Origin: Fragilaria crotonensis
Taxonomy: Eukaryota > Bacillariophyta > Fragilariophyceae > Fragilariales > Fragilariaceae
Direction of reading: 5' to 3'
Assembly (NCBI GenBank): GCA_022925895.1
Contig: JAKSYS010000652.1
Location: forward strand, 1 to 35,105
DNA length: 35,105 bases
This document shows positions 1-9,363 of the stretch, one piece after another. Position 1 is the first letter of the stretch. The number at the start of each line of letters is the position of its first letter. The notes under the pieces were generated by a model, which was not told the DNA's origin, did not search any database, and saw nothing but the letters and a program-made list of their open reading frames with translations. The position numbers were made by a program, and so were the translations under genes.

Positions 1-8
1 CCCAGTAT

Positions 9-35
9 TTTTTGTCGCATGGCATGCGACAAAAA
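9..35. repeat. subterminal palindrome, left transposon end
   Basis: Two 13-nt arms, TTTTTGTCGCATG and its exact reverse complement, flank a single central G at 22. A third related site, GTGCGACAAA in the inverted sense, lies at 97-106. Equivalent copies occur at the other end of the element, so these are likely transposase recognition sites. Confidence 0.7.
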
Positions 36-364
36 TCTTCCGAGTTTTGGGATATCCCAAAATTTTTGTCCTACGAAAAAGCTAGCGAGAAATTTCGTGC
101 GACAAATGTTTTTCAGCGATTCTCATTGATGCCTACAATTGAAGTTCGCTTGTTGCCCCTGCATGCATTCCAGAGACCAGTTGTGCACCCTGTCTCCGTA
201 CTAAAAGTTCAGGTCTTTGTACACTGTAGGTTCTACATACGGTAGGTATTATCTGTAGACCCTCATACAGAGGTGTATGTGCACTTTGAAGTGCGCAGCA
301 ACAACAAGCACCCGCCATTGCATCAACAAGAAATCAATTCTTGCTCTTGAAAGGTCCCTCAATC

Positions 365-3300
365 ATGTCAAACAACAGTGATGGTGGCGATGAAAGTGAC
401 TCTGATCTTGAGGATATGATGTATTTGATGTCTGGTTCAGCTGGTGATGCTGATTTGGATGATGCAGACGACGATGAGGAACCGATAGGAGAATGGAACT
501 TCATCAGAGAGTTTGAGACAACTATCGAGATCGATGTAGTAGACCGACATCTGCTGGAGGTGGCCCGCCAGGAGGTACCAATTGTCCTTAACCGTCTGAA
601 AGCCAAGATGTTTGGCGGAAGAGTCAGGAATCTGTGGAAGGTTGAACCTGCTCGTTTTTAGAGGCGTGGATGGATGCTAATTTGCTGGGACATATCAAGC
701 AATTCATCAATAAGAACTTATCTCGGGATTCCGTCTCGAATTCAGAGATACTTGCCTTCATTCGGATTGAATTGATGCTCTCATTCTACCGAGTCTCCCC
801 TTCGTTGTACTTTGATATGGATGAGCGAGCAAATTTTCCATCTGCAGGACAGGGTATGGACCTCATTCGATACCGAGAGATCTTGAAGGCTTTGTCACGG
901 TCTGGCACTTCAAGGCAGGAATCAGCATCAACTTGGACACCTCCTATGCAGCATGACAGAGAAATGGCTGCAGCAATGGAAATTGTTCGTTCAACTGGGT
1001 CAGAGCTAGCTTTTGTTGCAGGAGTGACCCAAGTTGGTTTGGACGATGACTTACTTCGGATGCGATCAAAGAGGGTCATCAATCACGGGTTCTCACAGAT
1101 CAACAACCTGCAAAGGGTTAGGAGTCATTCATCATGGAGCAGTGTCAGTGGTCACTGGTTTGTATATTGGCGGGCATGTTGCAGCTCGGGGTGAGTCAAC
1201 TTTGGACTGTGTGAAAATATTGCAGAGGAGTATGACAGGCGTATCATCCGAATCGCAAATCCGACTCGATGGCAACACTTTCTTCTGGGATCGAGGATAT
1301 GGTGGAGTGAATGGAGAAGTCAACCAGTGGAGTGTGTCGGTTGGAGCTATGCTTTTGGGAACAACAAAGAGAATGCGATCGTTCCCTTTTACATACGACC
1401 AACATCCGGGCCCAGACCGGCGGCTTATTGCAGAGAAAGGTGCATCAGCCCATTATTGGGCTACGAAGGCGATAAGAAATGGTTCAAGAGTTACACATCA
1501 ATATGCACTGGCCAGTCGAAACGGCTTAGGCCGGGTGGTTCTCATGCAAACGACTGATGACAGGTACGGACCGGGAAAGTTTACCCTTGTAACCCGACAA
1601 CGAGGATGCGATGTCGCTCCAGAACCTACAGATGATGAAGTAATTAGACTGTTTGAAGCAGACCATGTTGAGCAGCTGACAGATACGCAACGATCTCCAG
1701 AATGGTTCAACCAGCGTCAGTTTCGAATTACTGGAACCACTGCTCTTGCACTATGGAAGCGCTATGCGCATCGGGCTCGTTACACCGCCAGTGTCACCAG
1801 TGGAGGGGAGCTGTCGCACAATATCCTGTCAAGCTGTAAAATACTTGGGTTGAAATGCTCGAATGAACTCATTCCAAATGAGGCTGTGGCTGATCGGATT
1901 TACAGTAGACATGAGTTAGTGGGGTTGTCGGTTGCACACCTAAAAGATATTTGCCGAGCGAAATCTCTGCTGGTGACAGGAGCAAAACAATTCTCATTGA
2001 TAGAGTGCTTTCATGGGGAGGATCTGATCAGTCAAACGGGAATGCCCACTGGAACTTCTTCTGGAGAAGTGGTTTATGTCGCCCTTTGCCTCATCGACCT
2101 CAATGCGTGAAGGTACCCTCAATGAGTCAAATGTATTGTCAAGACTTCCCTGTTTCTTGATCAGGAAAGCGATTTCGTTGTGACACATATCAGGGAATAT
2201 GGCTTGTTATGTGCAAAAGGTATGTTCTATGCAGCATTCTCGCCCGATGCGATTGCAGTTGCGGAGAACGAAAACATATTTGGCGAGGACGAAGGTATTC
2301 CTTTCATAGTGGAGATCAAGAGCAAATGCACCCCCGCAACAGTAATGAAAGAGACCGCATTGGCCAGGACCTACGGCACGTGTCCAACGATTTATGTTGT
2401 TATGACGGATCCTCCTACGAACGACGACTTTAAACGAATGATTCCTGAGCCCGAGTACAGGTGTCAATTGTTGCATGGCATTGCATGTGGCAATCTGCGA
2501 CATGCTTTCTATGTGGTGGCATCATTGCACAAGATAATTCGTGTTGTTCATGTGAATGTTGATGAGCAGGTGGTTGAGCAATATCGATGTGCATTGCAAG
2601 AGGTACATGATCGTGAGCTTTCCTGGGTACTTCATGGTCGTTTACCGTGTTTGGGAGGAATGAAGCTGAGGCATGCAGTTGACGAGTACACTGTTCAAAA
2701 TACGTTGGAACTATGGAGAGCAATCTATAATCTTGTGAAGACCCGGGGCAGACCGTTGCCAGCAGGACGCATGTTGATTCCGACCATTGTAGCAATGTGG
2801 AATCGAAGCAAAGGTCCTGTTGATGTGTTCTCGCGGTACATGAAGAACTGCCATGCTCGGCATGCACAGCTCTCACCATTGGCACATATGGCTTCGTCTT
2901 CTGATGTCTCGAGTTTATAATGCATATCAGAGCTACATTCTCAGTCGCTCTGTTGCATTCCTGCTAAGTGATGGGTGCAATTCGTATGCTGCATTCCAGG
3001 CACACCGAAAGCTGTATGGGTCTTTTTCAAAGTTCTGCAGTTCTCTTGCTAAAGACCTAACACTCGAGGTTTCAGGTGATGACAGCAGCGACAGTGAAGG
3101 AGGAGATGATGGTGGTATCAGCATCCAGCAGACGGGAGAAGGAAGTGTTCTGAACACAAGCGGAAGGTCTTTACATACAACAAGCGCGAGCTGTACTTCA
3201 CAAGTCGCGAGATGATTCAAAGACGATTGGACCAGTCATTGCCACATGTTCTATGCAAAGTGGAATCGAAACCAACAAGCTGTGTCTGGTGCTGCAGAAA

Positions 3301-3667
3301 GAGGCATGATCAACCAGATCCGAAGCACTGCAGGCATGGTCGTACGACGAAGTTCATGTGTCCTGTGTGCATGGTCAGCCTTTGTCGTGTCAAGCGTTTC
3401 AACGGCATGAGCTGCCATGAGTTATTTCATACAAGCAGATCATTGGTAGACTATTGCACAGCCGAGATGGATGCTGTGGTTCACGTCATCCCGCATCGAA
3501 ACCGACCACCACCTCCGAATCGAGGTTCAGTGAATCCAGATGATTCTTCTCAGGAAAACGAGGAGCCACCTGCTCCTCGCAGAGTTCGATCTCGGATTAC
3601 TCCTGTGGTAACACGAAGACTTCGGAGATCGCTGAGACCAAGGAGAGCTCCAATACGGCGGTTTTAA
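365..3667 (+). pseudogene. piggyBac-type transposase with inserted YqaJ nuclease and SAP motif, frame-disrupted
   Basis: Coding sense runs from ATG 365 to a stop at 3667 but changes frame near 655, 1115, 2060, 2157, 2883 and 3140. Between shifts there are no stops. Order of parts: an acidic N-terminus; a piggyBac-like block with LDDDLLRM (about 1040), DRGYGG (about 1290) and GTTKRMRSFPF (about 1355); QRSPEW...R..IT (about 1690), a typical YqaJ start; a SAP-like motif LSVAHLKDIC...VTGAKQFSLIE (about 1925-2005); the YqaJ core with SPDAI (2238) and EIK (2312), the D and ExK of PD-(D/E)XK nucleases, then QLLHG; the piggyBac tail with KGPVD (2810) and YNAYQSYI (about 2920); an acidic linker; and a Cys/His-rich finger (3281-3437) like the piggyBac C-terminal finger. 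The YqaJ and SAP parts therefore lie inside the transposase. Domain calls are from motif reading, not profile searches. The shift near 655 falls in a T run, which suggests a one-base indel. Confidence 0.75.
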
Positions 3668-3730
3668 GACTGAACATCATTGTGTCAATGCGAGTCTCCT
3701 CGTGTTAATTTTTCAATAGTCGTATTTTTT

Positions 3731-3763
3731 TTTGTCGCATGCTAGCTTTTTTCATGCGACAAA
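3731..3763. repeat. subterminal inverted repeat, right transposon end
   Basis: Arms TTTGTCGCATG (3731-3741) and CATGCGACAAA (3753-3763) flank an 11-nt loop. They carry the same core as the palindrome at 9-35. A further TTTTGTCGCAC copy lies at 3947-3957, just inside the terminus. Confidence 0.7.
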
Positions 3764-4047
3764 CTCGTGCGAACTCCGAAAAAAAATTGATGAAGTTTGC
3801 AATGTTGTAACTTTGCGAGCATCATGATTAGGAAGTTATCCTCACAGATGTAGGAAGAAGGTTAAAAGCATTACAGATCGCACTTTTCAGAATCAAATGG
3901 TTGTGGGTTGTTCCTCCGTTATTGGGTTTCAACATTTTGTCGTCTTTTTTGTCGCACGGAATTTTCGCACTGGGGTTATATTAGTGCCGTTCGCGTTGTG
4001 TTGTGTGTTTCTCCGCGTTTCATAGAATTCCAACTTCACTAAGCAGA

Positions 4048-4946
4048 ATGAACAGCAACCTCATGTTCGAGACTCAACGAAAAGGAGAGCCAATGCCCGG
4101 CAACATGCCAGGCAACATCTCCTTAAACAACCAACAGAATTCGGATGAAGCACGTATCGCCCTTTTCAATCAGCTCACCGGCGGAGATTTGAATACTCTT
4201 GCTCTCCTCAACGCACAACAGCAGCGTAATCTTACTTTTACGACTCAAGATGCAGCGCAGCGTTCTGTCATGGAAGTCCTCGCTCGCCACAACACCTCCT
4301 CTGACGCTCTTAATGATGGAGATGAAGTGCAGGAAAAGCGTAAGCGTGAAGAAGATTCGAGGACAATAACTCCAAGAAACAACGCACATCAGATGCCGCT
4401 CGCGATATCGTTCCCAACGATGACGATTCCGGCCCTCCCCCGATCCCAGCGTCTGAGGAAGGCATTAACTACTTTAATGACAACGACGTCCTCAGCGGCC
4501 GTGGAGGAGGCACCAACGTCCACCCAGGAAATCGTCACTTTCGCGATCTCATCAACCTTCATCGTAGAGCCTACCTGAAGGCACGAAAGAACGATAAGCC
4601 TGCCATTTCCAGGGCCATTGTTCGCGGCATCCGCGAGAACAACGGTGCCTTTTTGAAGCGCGACGAGAAAACCGGCCTCTGGTTCGAAATTGGTGATGAC
4701 GCAGCCCGCGAGAAGACATCCCAAGCCCTTCGCCAGCGAGCTCCGGAAATGCGTAAAATCTTGTTCGAGTCCGAGAGGGAACAAGCGCGTCAAGAAGCGG
4801 AAGATCAGCTTCGTCAACAGCAACACTTCGTTGCCTCTGGTCTTGGAGGAAATATGGGCGGTAATGCTCCAGACCTCTCGGTTCTAGGGGGAAACTTCAA
4901 TCTTCAAGGTCTCAACCAAGGAATGAATCAACAGACGCGTTGCTAG
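4048..4946 (+). CDS. DUF6824-domain protein (two exons proposed)
   Basis: The function of DUF6824 proteins is not established; the domain is common in diatoms. ATG 4048 opens a Q/N-rich N-terminus. The conserved domain begins with the hallmark NDVLSGRGGGTNVHPGNRHF near 4480 and runs through a basic helical region to about 4750. A Q/G/N-rich tail ends at TAG 4944-4946. The N-terminus and the domain lie in different frames. A 53-nt GT-AG intron (4340-4392, GTAAGC...TCAG) joins them exactly and gives 281 residues, with the domain at about 125-217. Alternatively a one-base indel near 4355-4370 would explain the change, since both frames look protein-like there (KRKREED and SKKQRTSD, both rich in basic residues and possibly a nuclear localisation signal). 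The gene starts 72 bp beyond the transposon end and converges on the thioesterase gene, with 107 nt between stops. Confidence 0.8.
4340..4392 (+). other. possible 53-nt spliceosomal intron
   Basis: The donor is GTAAGC and the acceptor TCAG, with an ATAAC that could serve as branch site. Removing it joins the two frames of the DUF6824 gene. It lacks a pyrimidine tract and is shorter than the 65-88 bp introns of the VPS13 gene, so a frameshift remains possible. Confidence 0.45.
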
Positions 4947-5053
4947 CACGGTGCACGCTTGATCATCCTTGTTTTGCTGCTAATGAGCTCTGCTCACCTA
5001 TCACCCTCTAGGAACGTCCAGAGTAGCTATTTTATCAACATAATTTAAGCTAT

Positions 5054-5800
5054 TCATTTCTTCTTGGATCCTTCTTCGTCGCCATAGAGCACACTATCGA
5101 GGAAGGTCGCAAACGCATCAATTTCGTCGGGATGCGAGGAGTGTCCCACAGGATAAGAGCCCGCCTGGACTGACACACCTGCGTTTTGAAGAATCTTGAC
5201 ACCATGGCCTTGTTGCTCAAACAAGACCTTGTCATCAAACTTGCCATGCCCCCAAAACAGGGGTGTCTGTCTCGCGTTCTCTGAGACATGAAGCTCGTCT
5301 CTCAGGGTCAACCATCCACTTAACGATGCACATCCCGCCAGGGGCGTTTGGTCATCACCGTTGCGATACGCCGTCAACAGAGCAATTGCTCCTCCTTGCG
5401 AGAAACCTCCGACTACAATACGATCTCGAGCTATGCCGTCCGTCTCCAAGCGTGATATTTCTTCCTGTACCTGTTCCACAGAAGCGAGAGATCCGTCCTT
5501 ATCATCTCGGGCTGTAAGTCCAATAGGCCAATCCAACACATCAAACCAACCAGGCATTTCCGCACCTCCATTAATTGTGATGGGAATAGTTGGAGCTGGA
5601 GGGAAGACGTACTTGACATTTGATAATCGAGGCTTGATGGAGGGCAGCATTTGCTCCAGAGAAGACCACCCTGCTGGCGTGTCGCCGAGTCCGTGGAGAA
5701 AAATGAGGGCACCTGTCTTGCAGGTGGAATTAAGCGCAGTGGCAACAGTAGAAGGCATTTTACCCAATACTAGCATCAAGAGAAACGAATCAAAGAGCAT
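5054..5800 (-). CDS. acyl-protein thioesterase (APT/LYPLA family)
   Basis: A serine hydrolase of the family that removes palmitoyl groups from S-acylated proteins or hydrolyses lysophospholipids. The 248-residue frame shows the family landmarks: FLHGLGDTPAGW (oxyanion region, about 34-45), GGFSQGGA with nucleophile Ser134, HGKFDDKV with acid Asp189 or Asp190, and GHSSHPDEI with His220. APTs are usually 220-235 residues. The extra length is a hydrophobic N-terminus (FLLMLVLG) before a second Met at residue 15 (position 5758), which would give a normal-sized soluble enzyme; the longer form could carry a signal anchor. The C-terminus ends KKK. No intron is needed. It is divergent from the carbonic anhydrase gene, with 3.5 kb between them. 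Confidence 0.9.
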   Translation of the reverse strand: MLFDSFLLMLVLGKMPSTVATALNSTCKTGALIFLHGLGDTPAGWSSLEQMLPSIKPRLSNVKYVFPPAPTIPITINGGAEMPGWFDVLDWPIGLTARDDKDGSLASVEQVQEEISRLETDGIARDRIVVGGFSQGGAIALLTAYRNGDDQTPLAGCASLSGWLTLRDELHVSENARQTPLFWGHGKFDDKVLFEQQGHGVKILQNAGVSVQAGSYPVGHSSHPDEIDAFATFLDSVLYGDEEGSKKK

Positions 5801-5940
5801 TAGGATGTTGGAAAGACAATTAATGCGTAATCCGGCGGCCGTGCCATCTCCATAATGAGACTTGTGTCGGTATGTCAGAAGTCAGATGTCAGAACAAGAT
5901 TAGACACGTCGAATTCGATGATCGGCAATCCAATCGTAAC

Positions 5941-6000
5941 AGTGCTGTACCCATTTCTATTAGTACAGTACTGTACTGTATACTAGTACAGTATACGCTC
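5941..6000. repeat. GTAC tetramer cluster
   Basis: Five GTAC tetramers occur in 60 bp, overlapped by CAGTACTG-like palindromes and a GTATAC. Chance predicts about 0.2 copies. Similar clusters occur in most other intergenic gaps of this window and only sparsely inside the large VPS13 frame. Confidence 0.6.
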
Positions 6001-8103
6001 TCTTCTGCACGTATTCATGCATGTGGCAAAATGATGATATTTTGCAACTGCAACATCCTACATCCTACTACCTATAAGTGCGGGAGGAAAAGTATACCAT
6101 TCGGTCATCCGAATGGTAGAACTTTGCAAACAGGTACAGTAACTGGATGCCAGTCGCACAGTAACAAGTACAATTCGCACAGTGCACAGTACGACCTTGT
6201 CTCGCGCCTTGGATCATGGATTTATACTCCGTGTACACGATGTAAGCTGCATATGCTGTATTCATCATGCTTGCAACTTGCAAGTGGTACTAGAACGGAG
6301 TACAAACCTACGAACACAGTATGTTGCATGTACTGTAGTACTACAAGTACCAGTACTAGTAAACCATTTTATACATCACAAAGCAAAAAATGATAATAAA
6401 AGAACTAATTATTGGGTTGATTAAGTTTTTTCAAGTACAGCTGCATACTCCCACCATCAGTTAATTTTGATTGACAGAAATGATTTAGTTTGCAACTAGC
6501 AGCCACTAGCTAGTACTAGCTACTACTCTGGCTGAGAGCTACAAGTGCTTTTGTTTTTTGGCGGTAAAGCTGAATTGTTGAGACCTCAGCAACTGTTACT
6601 GGTAGTGCTGCCATATAAAATATGACAAACCACTGCATTGCAGTTAACATGATGGTACTAGTAGCTAGATAACAAAAAATAACAACATCCAAATACAGTG
6701 CTATACTTTCCAGCTACACTGAAACCATCATTTTCATTTGTTCCCAATGCATGATCTTCATTCCCTCAGCTAACCATGTTTGTTTGGTGGATGAATTGTC
6801 CCTGTTCCTCTCTAATCACTTCACTTTTGTTTATCATGGTAGCTTGCTGCCTGGTTGCATTCTTGATCTCTTTCTTGCCATCTTTTTTCTTTCCTGTCAT
6901 CAAGCAACATCAACATAATTGTCATCATCAAGAATGCACAGGCGCGTGGACTTCCAGGAGTGGTTGGTCTAATAAATACAAAGTGTTGGGAAGATAGTAG
7001 CCATCTGTGCAATTCTGTCTAATAAAAGCTTCCTGACAGAATTGCCTTTGCTCTCTACACAGGACCAAATATGCTAAGAACCTTGTGGAGATTGTTCCTT
7101 TGTTGCTGCAACCAAAACCTTTGTGTCGACCATTTTATCAAGTTGAAGGGCTCCTTGGAATTAGCAAGAAATTTTGCTAATTTAAATGGGAAAAGGCATG
7201 TGGATGTTGTTGTTATAAAATTTGTCAAGATGCGCTTCAGCAGACTACTACCTTTCCAGAAACTTTGAGGCGCATTCTAGTGTTATATGAGCAAACAATG
7301 TGTCTAATGAAGTGCAATGCAAAGGATACTAGCTTGTTCCAGCAGTCTGACAAACATGATCGAAAGGAGTTCAAATGATAGTAGTGCTATCTTCTTGCAC
7401 CAATACAAGCCAGCAGCTTGTTGTCTTCCCCAACCCTTGACTGCTGTCTTTGTTGTTTCTCCTGTTCCATAGGAAACAGGAAACAGAAGTTGGCCCCCAT
7501 CAATTGTGATGATAGAGTTGGCATCATTGTCAATGCCAGATACAGCCGCAAGGCACGAGCACATGAGACAAATACCATCATGTTGAAAGGTGCCTTCTTC
7601 GTGTGTAACAGTGATCTCATCTTCTTCTTGACCAGCACAAATGTATGGGTTTGACATGCTGCTGCATCACAAGGATGTGATTCCTCATTGTTCTCAGTCT
7701 CAGGTTCTGCACCAGCCAAGAACTTTATGAGAGATGTTAGGTGTAAGCATCAGTGGGGTGCTTGCCTTCAATCTAGTACTACTTCAATTTTGCTGCCCAG
7801 GAATGGCAACTAGTAACTCCTTAACCCAAGATTTTGTCCAATGATCCACTAATTGTGGCTCTACTCTCAAAACCCTCTGTAGTATAGAAGAGTAATGTAC
7901 CATAGTACAGTAGCAATGAATAGTGGGTACTACAGTACCTTTGAGACCAGGTATACGATCATGTACAGTATGCGAACGTGTTTGTACTCCGGTACGAGTA
8001 CCAGGTAGTCGCCATCGTACATATAAACTCCGTACTCCGAAGTAGTACAGTGCTGTGTCTCCGTACTGCGGAGTAGAGTCAACTTGCTTTCCGGGTAGTA
8101 ATC

Positions 8104-8146
8104 GAAAAGTATACCATCATCAGGTGTCATAAATGGTATACTTTTC
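8104..8146. repeat. 14-bp perfect hairpin
   Basis: Arms GAAAAGTATACCAT (8104-8117) and ATGGTATACTTTTC (8133-8146) flank a 15-nt loop. The same AAAAGTATACCAT string occurs at about 6090, followed by a second small inverted repeat (ACCATTCGG / CCGAATGGT). Role unknown; it may be a MITE relic or a regulatory structure. Confidence 0.6.
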
Positions 8147-9070
8147 AACTTCCTACCTGTAGGATGTACAGGTACGTGGTACATGGTAGAAATCGGGTAG
8201 TCGAGAAATTCCTACCGAAATGGTAGAACAACGCCTCAAAAACCGCTCGACATGGTATACTATCGTCTACTATTGTACCTACTAGTAGCAGTATCTATAT
8301 ATATTAAGTGCCATTTCTGAGTGTGCTCTACTAGGCATACCGTCTATGCATACTCAGTACAGTACTGCATACAGTACAGAATGACAAACGCAAAAAAATC
8401 ACTCTTCCGCATGATGTGTTCACAGGTCACAGTGGTGCTACGTGTGCTACATAATTTGTCCATAGTACTGGAGTACTCTGTTCTCATACTACCGTAGTAC
8501 TGTACATATAGATTTACGCAACAAGATCATGCTTGTCATGAATTCCTCACAACAAATTCCGAGTTATCCCGGTACAATGCAACATGTCACAACTTGAGCT
8601 GTCAATCTAGTATCTAGTCTCAAGGATCTCATGCGATCTTGATATCAAAAGCTGCCTTCCAACTCTGGATAGAACACAATGATACGATCCATAGTATCCA
8701 ACGGTTTTTAAATCCCGTCACGGGAACAACAGAACGTGGAATTCGTTCCCGACGTGGTTCGGTTCGGTGCATTCTTCTTGCCACAATATCTGCTGCTGGG
8801 AGACCTTCGATCAAACCAAACGATCGTCGCGTCCGTGAATTGAAATCTTGGACGATCATTGTGGTAAGAGACAAATCGTCCAATTTAGCCGTGGCAGTTC
8901 AGTTCATCCATTCATGTTCACATCACGCAAGTCGAGTGAAGCCTGTCGCCGATTTCGAGTTTTAATGCGTGCGGCTTTTCTGTACTGGAGTACCAGGTAC
9001 AGGTACTGGTACGAGGTTTCAGTACTTGAACCCGTTTTGGTCGAAAGCAAGGCGGTGTTCTCATCAACAT

Positions 9071-9080
9071 TGACGCGTCA
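9071..9080. promoter_or_regulatory. TGACGCGTCA palindrome, candidate CO2/cAMP-responsive element
   Basis: A perfect palindrome 284 nt upstream of the carbonic anhydrase ATG. Each half is TGACGC, one of the three CO2-cAMP-responsive core sequences (TGACGT, ACGTCA, TGACGC) described for a Phaeodactylum carbonic anhydrase promoter and linked to bZIP factors. Role here is inferred from sequence and position only. Confidence 0.45.
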
Positions 9081-9363
9081 TGTTTTCGTCAACATTGCAT
9101 CAACACAGCATCACATCGTCGTATCACGTCTGCAATATCGACGAGACGTTGGCTGTGACCTGTGTGTGACCCCCTGACCAAGGCTTCCCGAAGTCGACGT
9201 TGTTCTTCCTTCGGAAGTGGAGATTCGTGAATATGCTCGACTTTTGGTTGAACCAACTTCTGGTGCTTTTTGCTACCAGCTACACCCAGACGGCTCACTT
9301 TGCACCTTGAGCACCGCAGGTCTTGTAGTTTCCCAACAGAATCATCAGTTACCACTTGCTACC

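Larger units (their letters stand above)
1..3975 (+). mobile_element. piggyBac-like DNA transposon, left end at or beyond the window edge
   Basis: The window opens with CCCAGT and an inverted ACTGGGG lies at 3969-3975. A CCC... terminus is typical of piggyBac elements, which insert at TTAA. The base after the right end begins TTAT, so the expected TTAA is not exact, and the left flank lies outside the window. Inside both ends are inverted copies of a TTTGTCGCA motif: three within the first 110 bp and three within the last 245 bp, probably transposase binding sites. The interior carries one transposase-like gene (365-3667) in several frames. Family assignment rests on the transposase motifs and the termini together. 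Confidence 0.75.
5855..9060. other. gene-poor intergenic region with GTAC-rich clusters
   Basis: About 3.2 kb in which I recognise no gene. Open frames are under about 175 codons, overlap on both strands and show no family motif. GTAC is dense at 5941-6000, 7900-8060, 8330-8380 and 8465-8510. Two hairpins share the sequence AAAAGTATACCAT (6090-6115 and 8104-8146). Most of 6640-7750 is AT-rich and featureless to me. A non-coding transcript cannot be excluded. Confidence 0.6.

Noticed and set aside
5872-6424. Open frames in the GTAC-rich region
   Set aside because: They arise from the repetitive TACTAGTAC/CAGTAC composition, which contains few stops in some frames.
7304-7719. Two overlapping minus-strand frames of about 110 codons
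   Set aside because: Same-strand frames overlapping each other with no motif, no introns suggested and AT-rich surroundings; probably chance.
8639-9177. Plus-strand frames before the carbonic anhydrase
   Set aside because: They overlap one another in different frames, have low-complexity composition and no motif.
9089-9355. Minus-strand 88-codon frame upstream of the carbonic anhydrase
   Set aside because: Somewhat protein-like composition, but it overlaps the probable promoter and 5' UTR and has no recognisable family.
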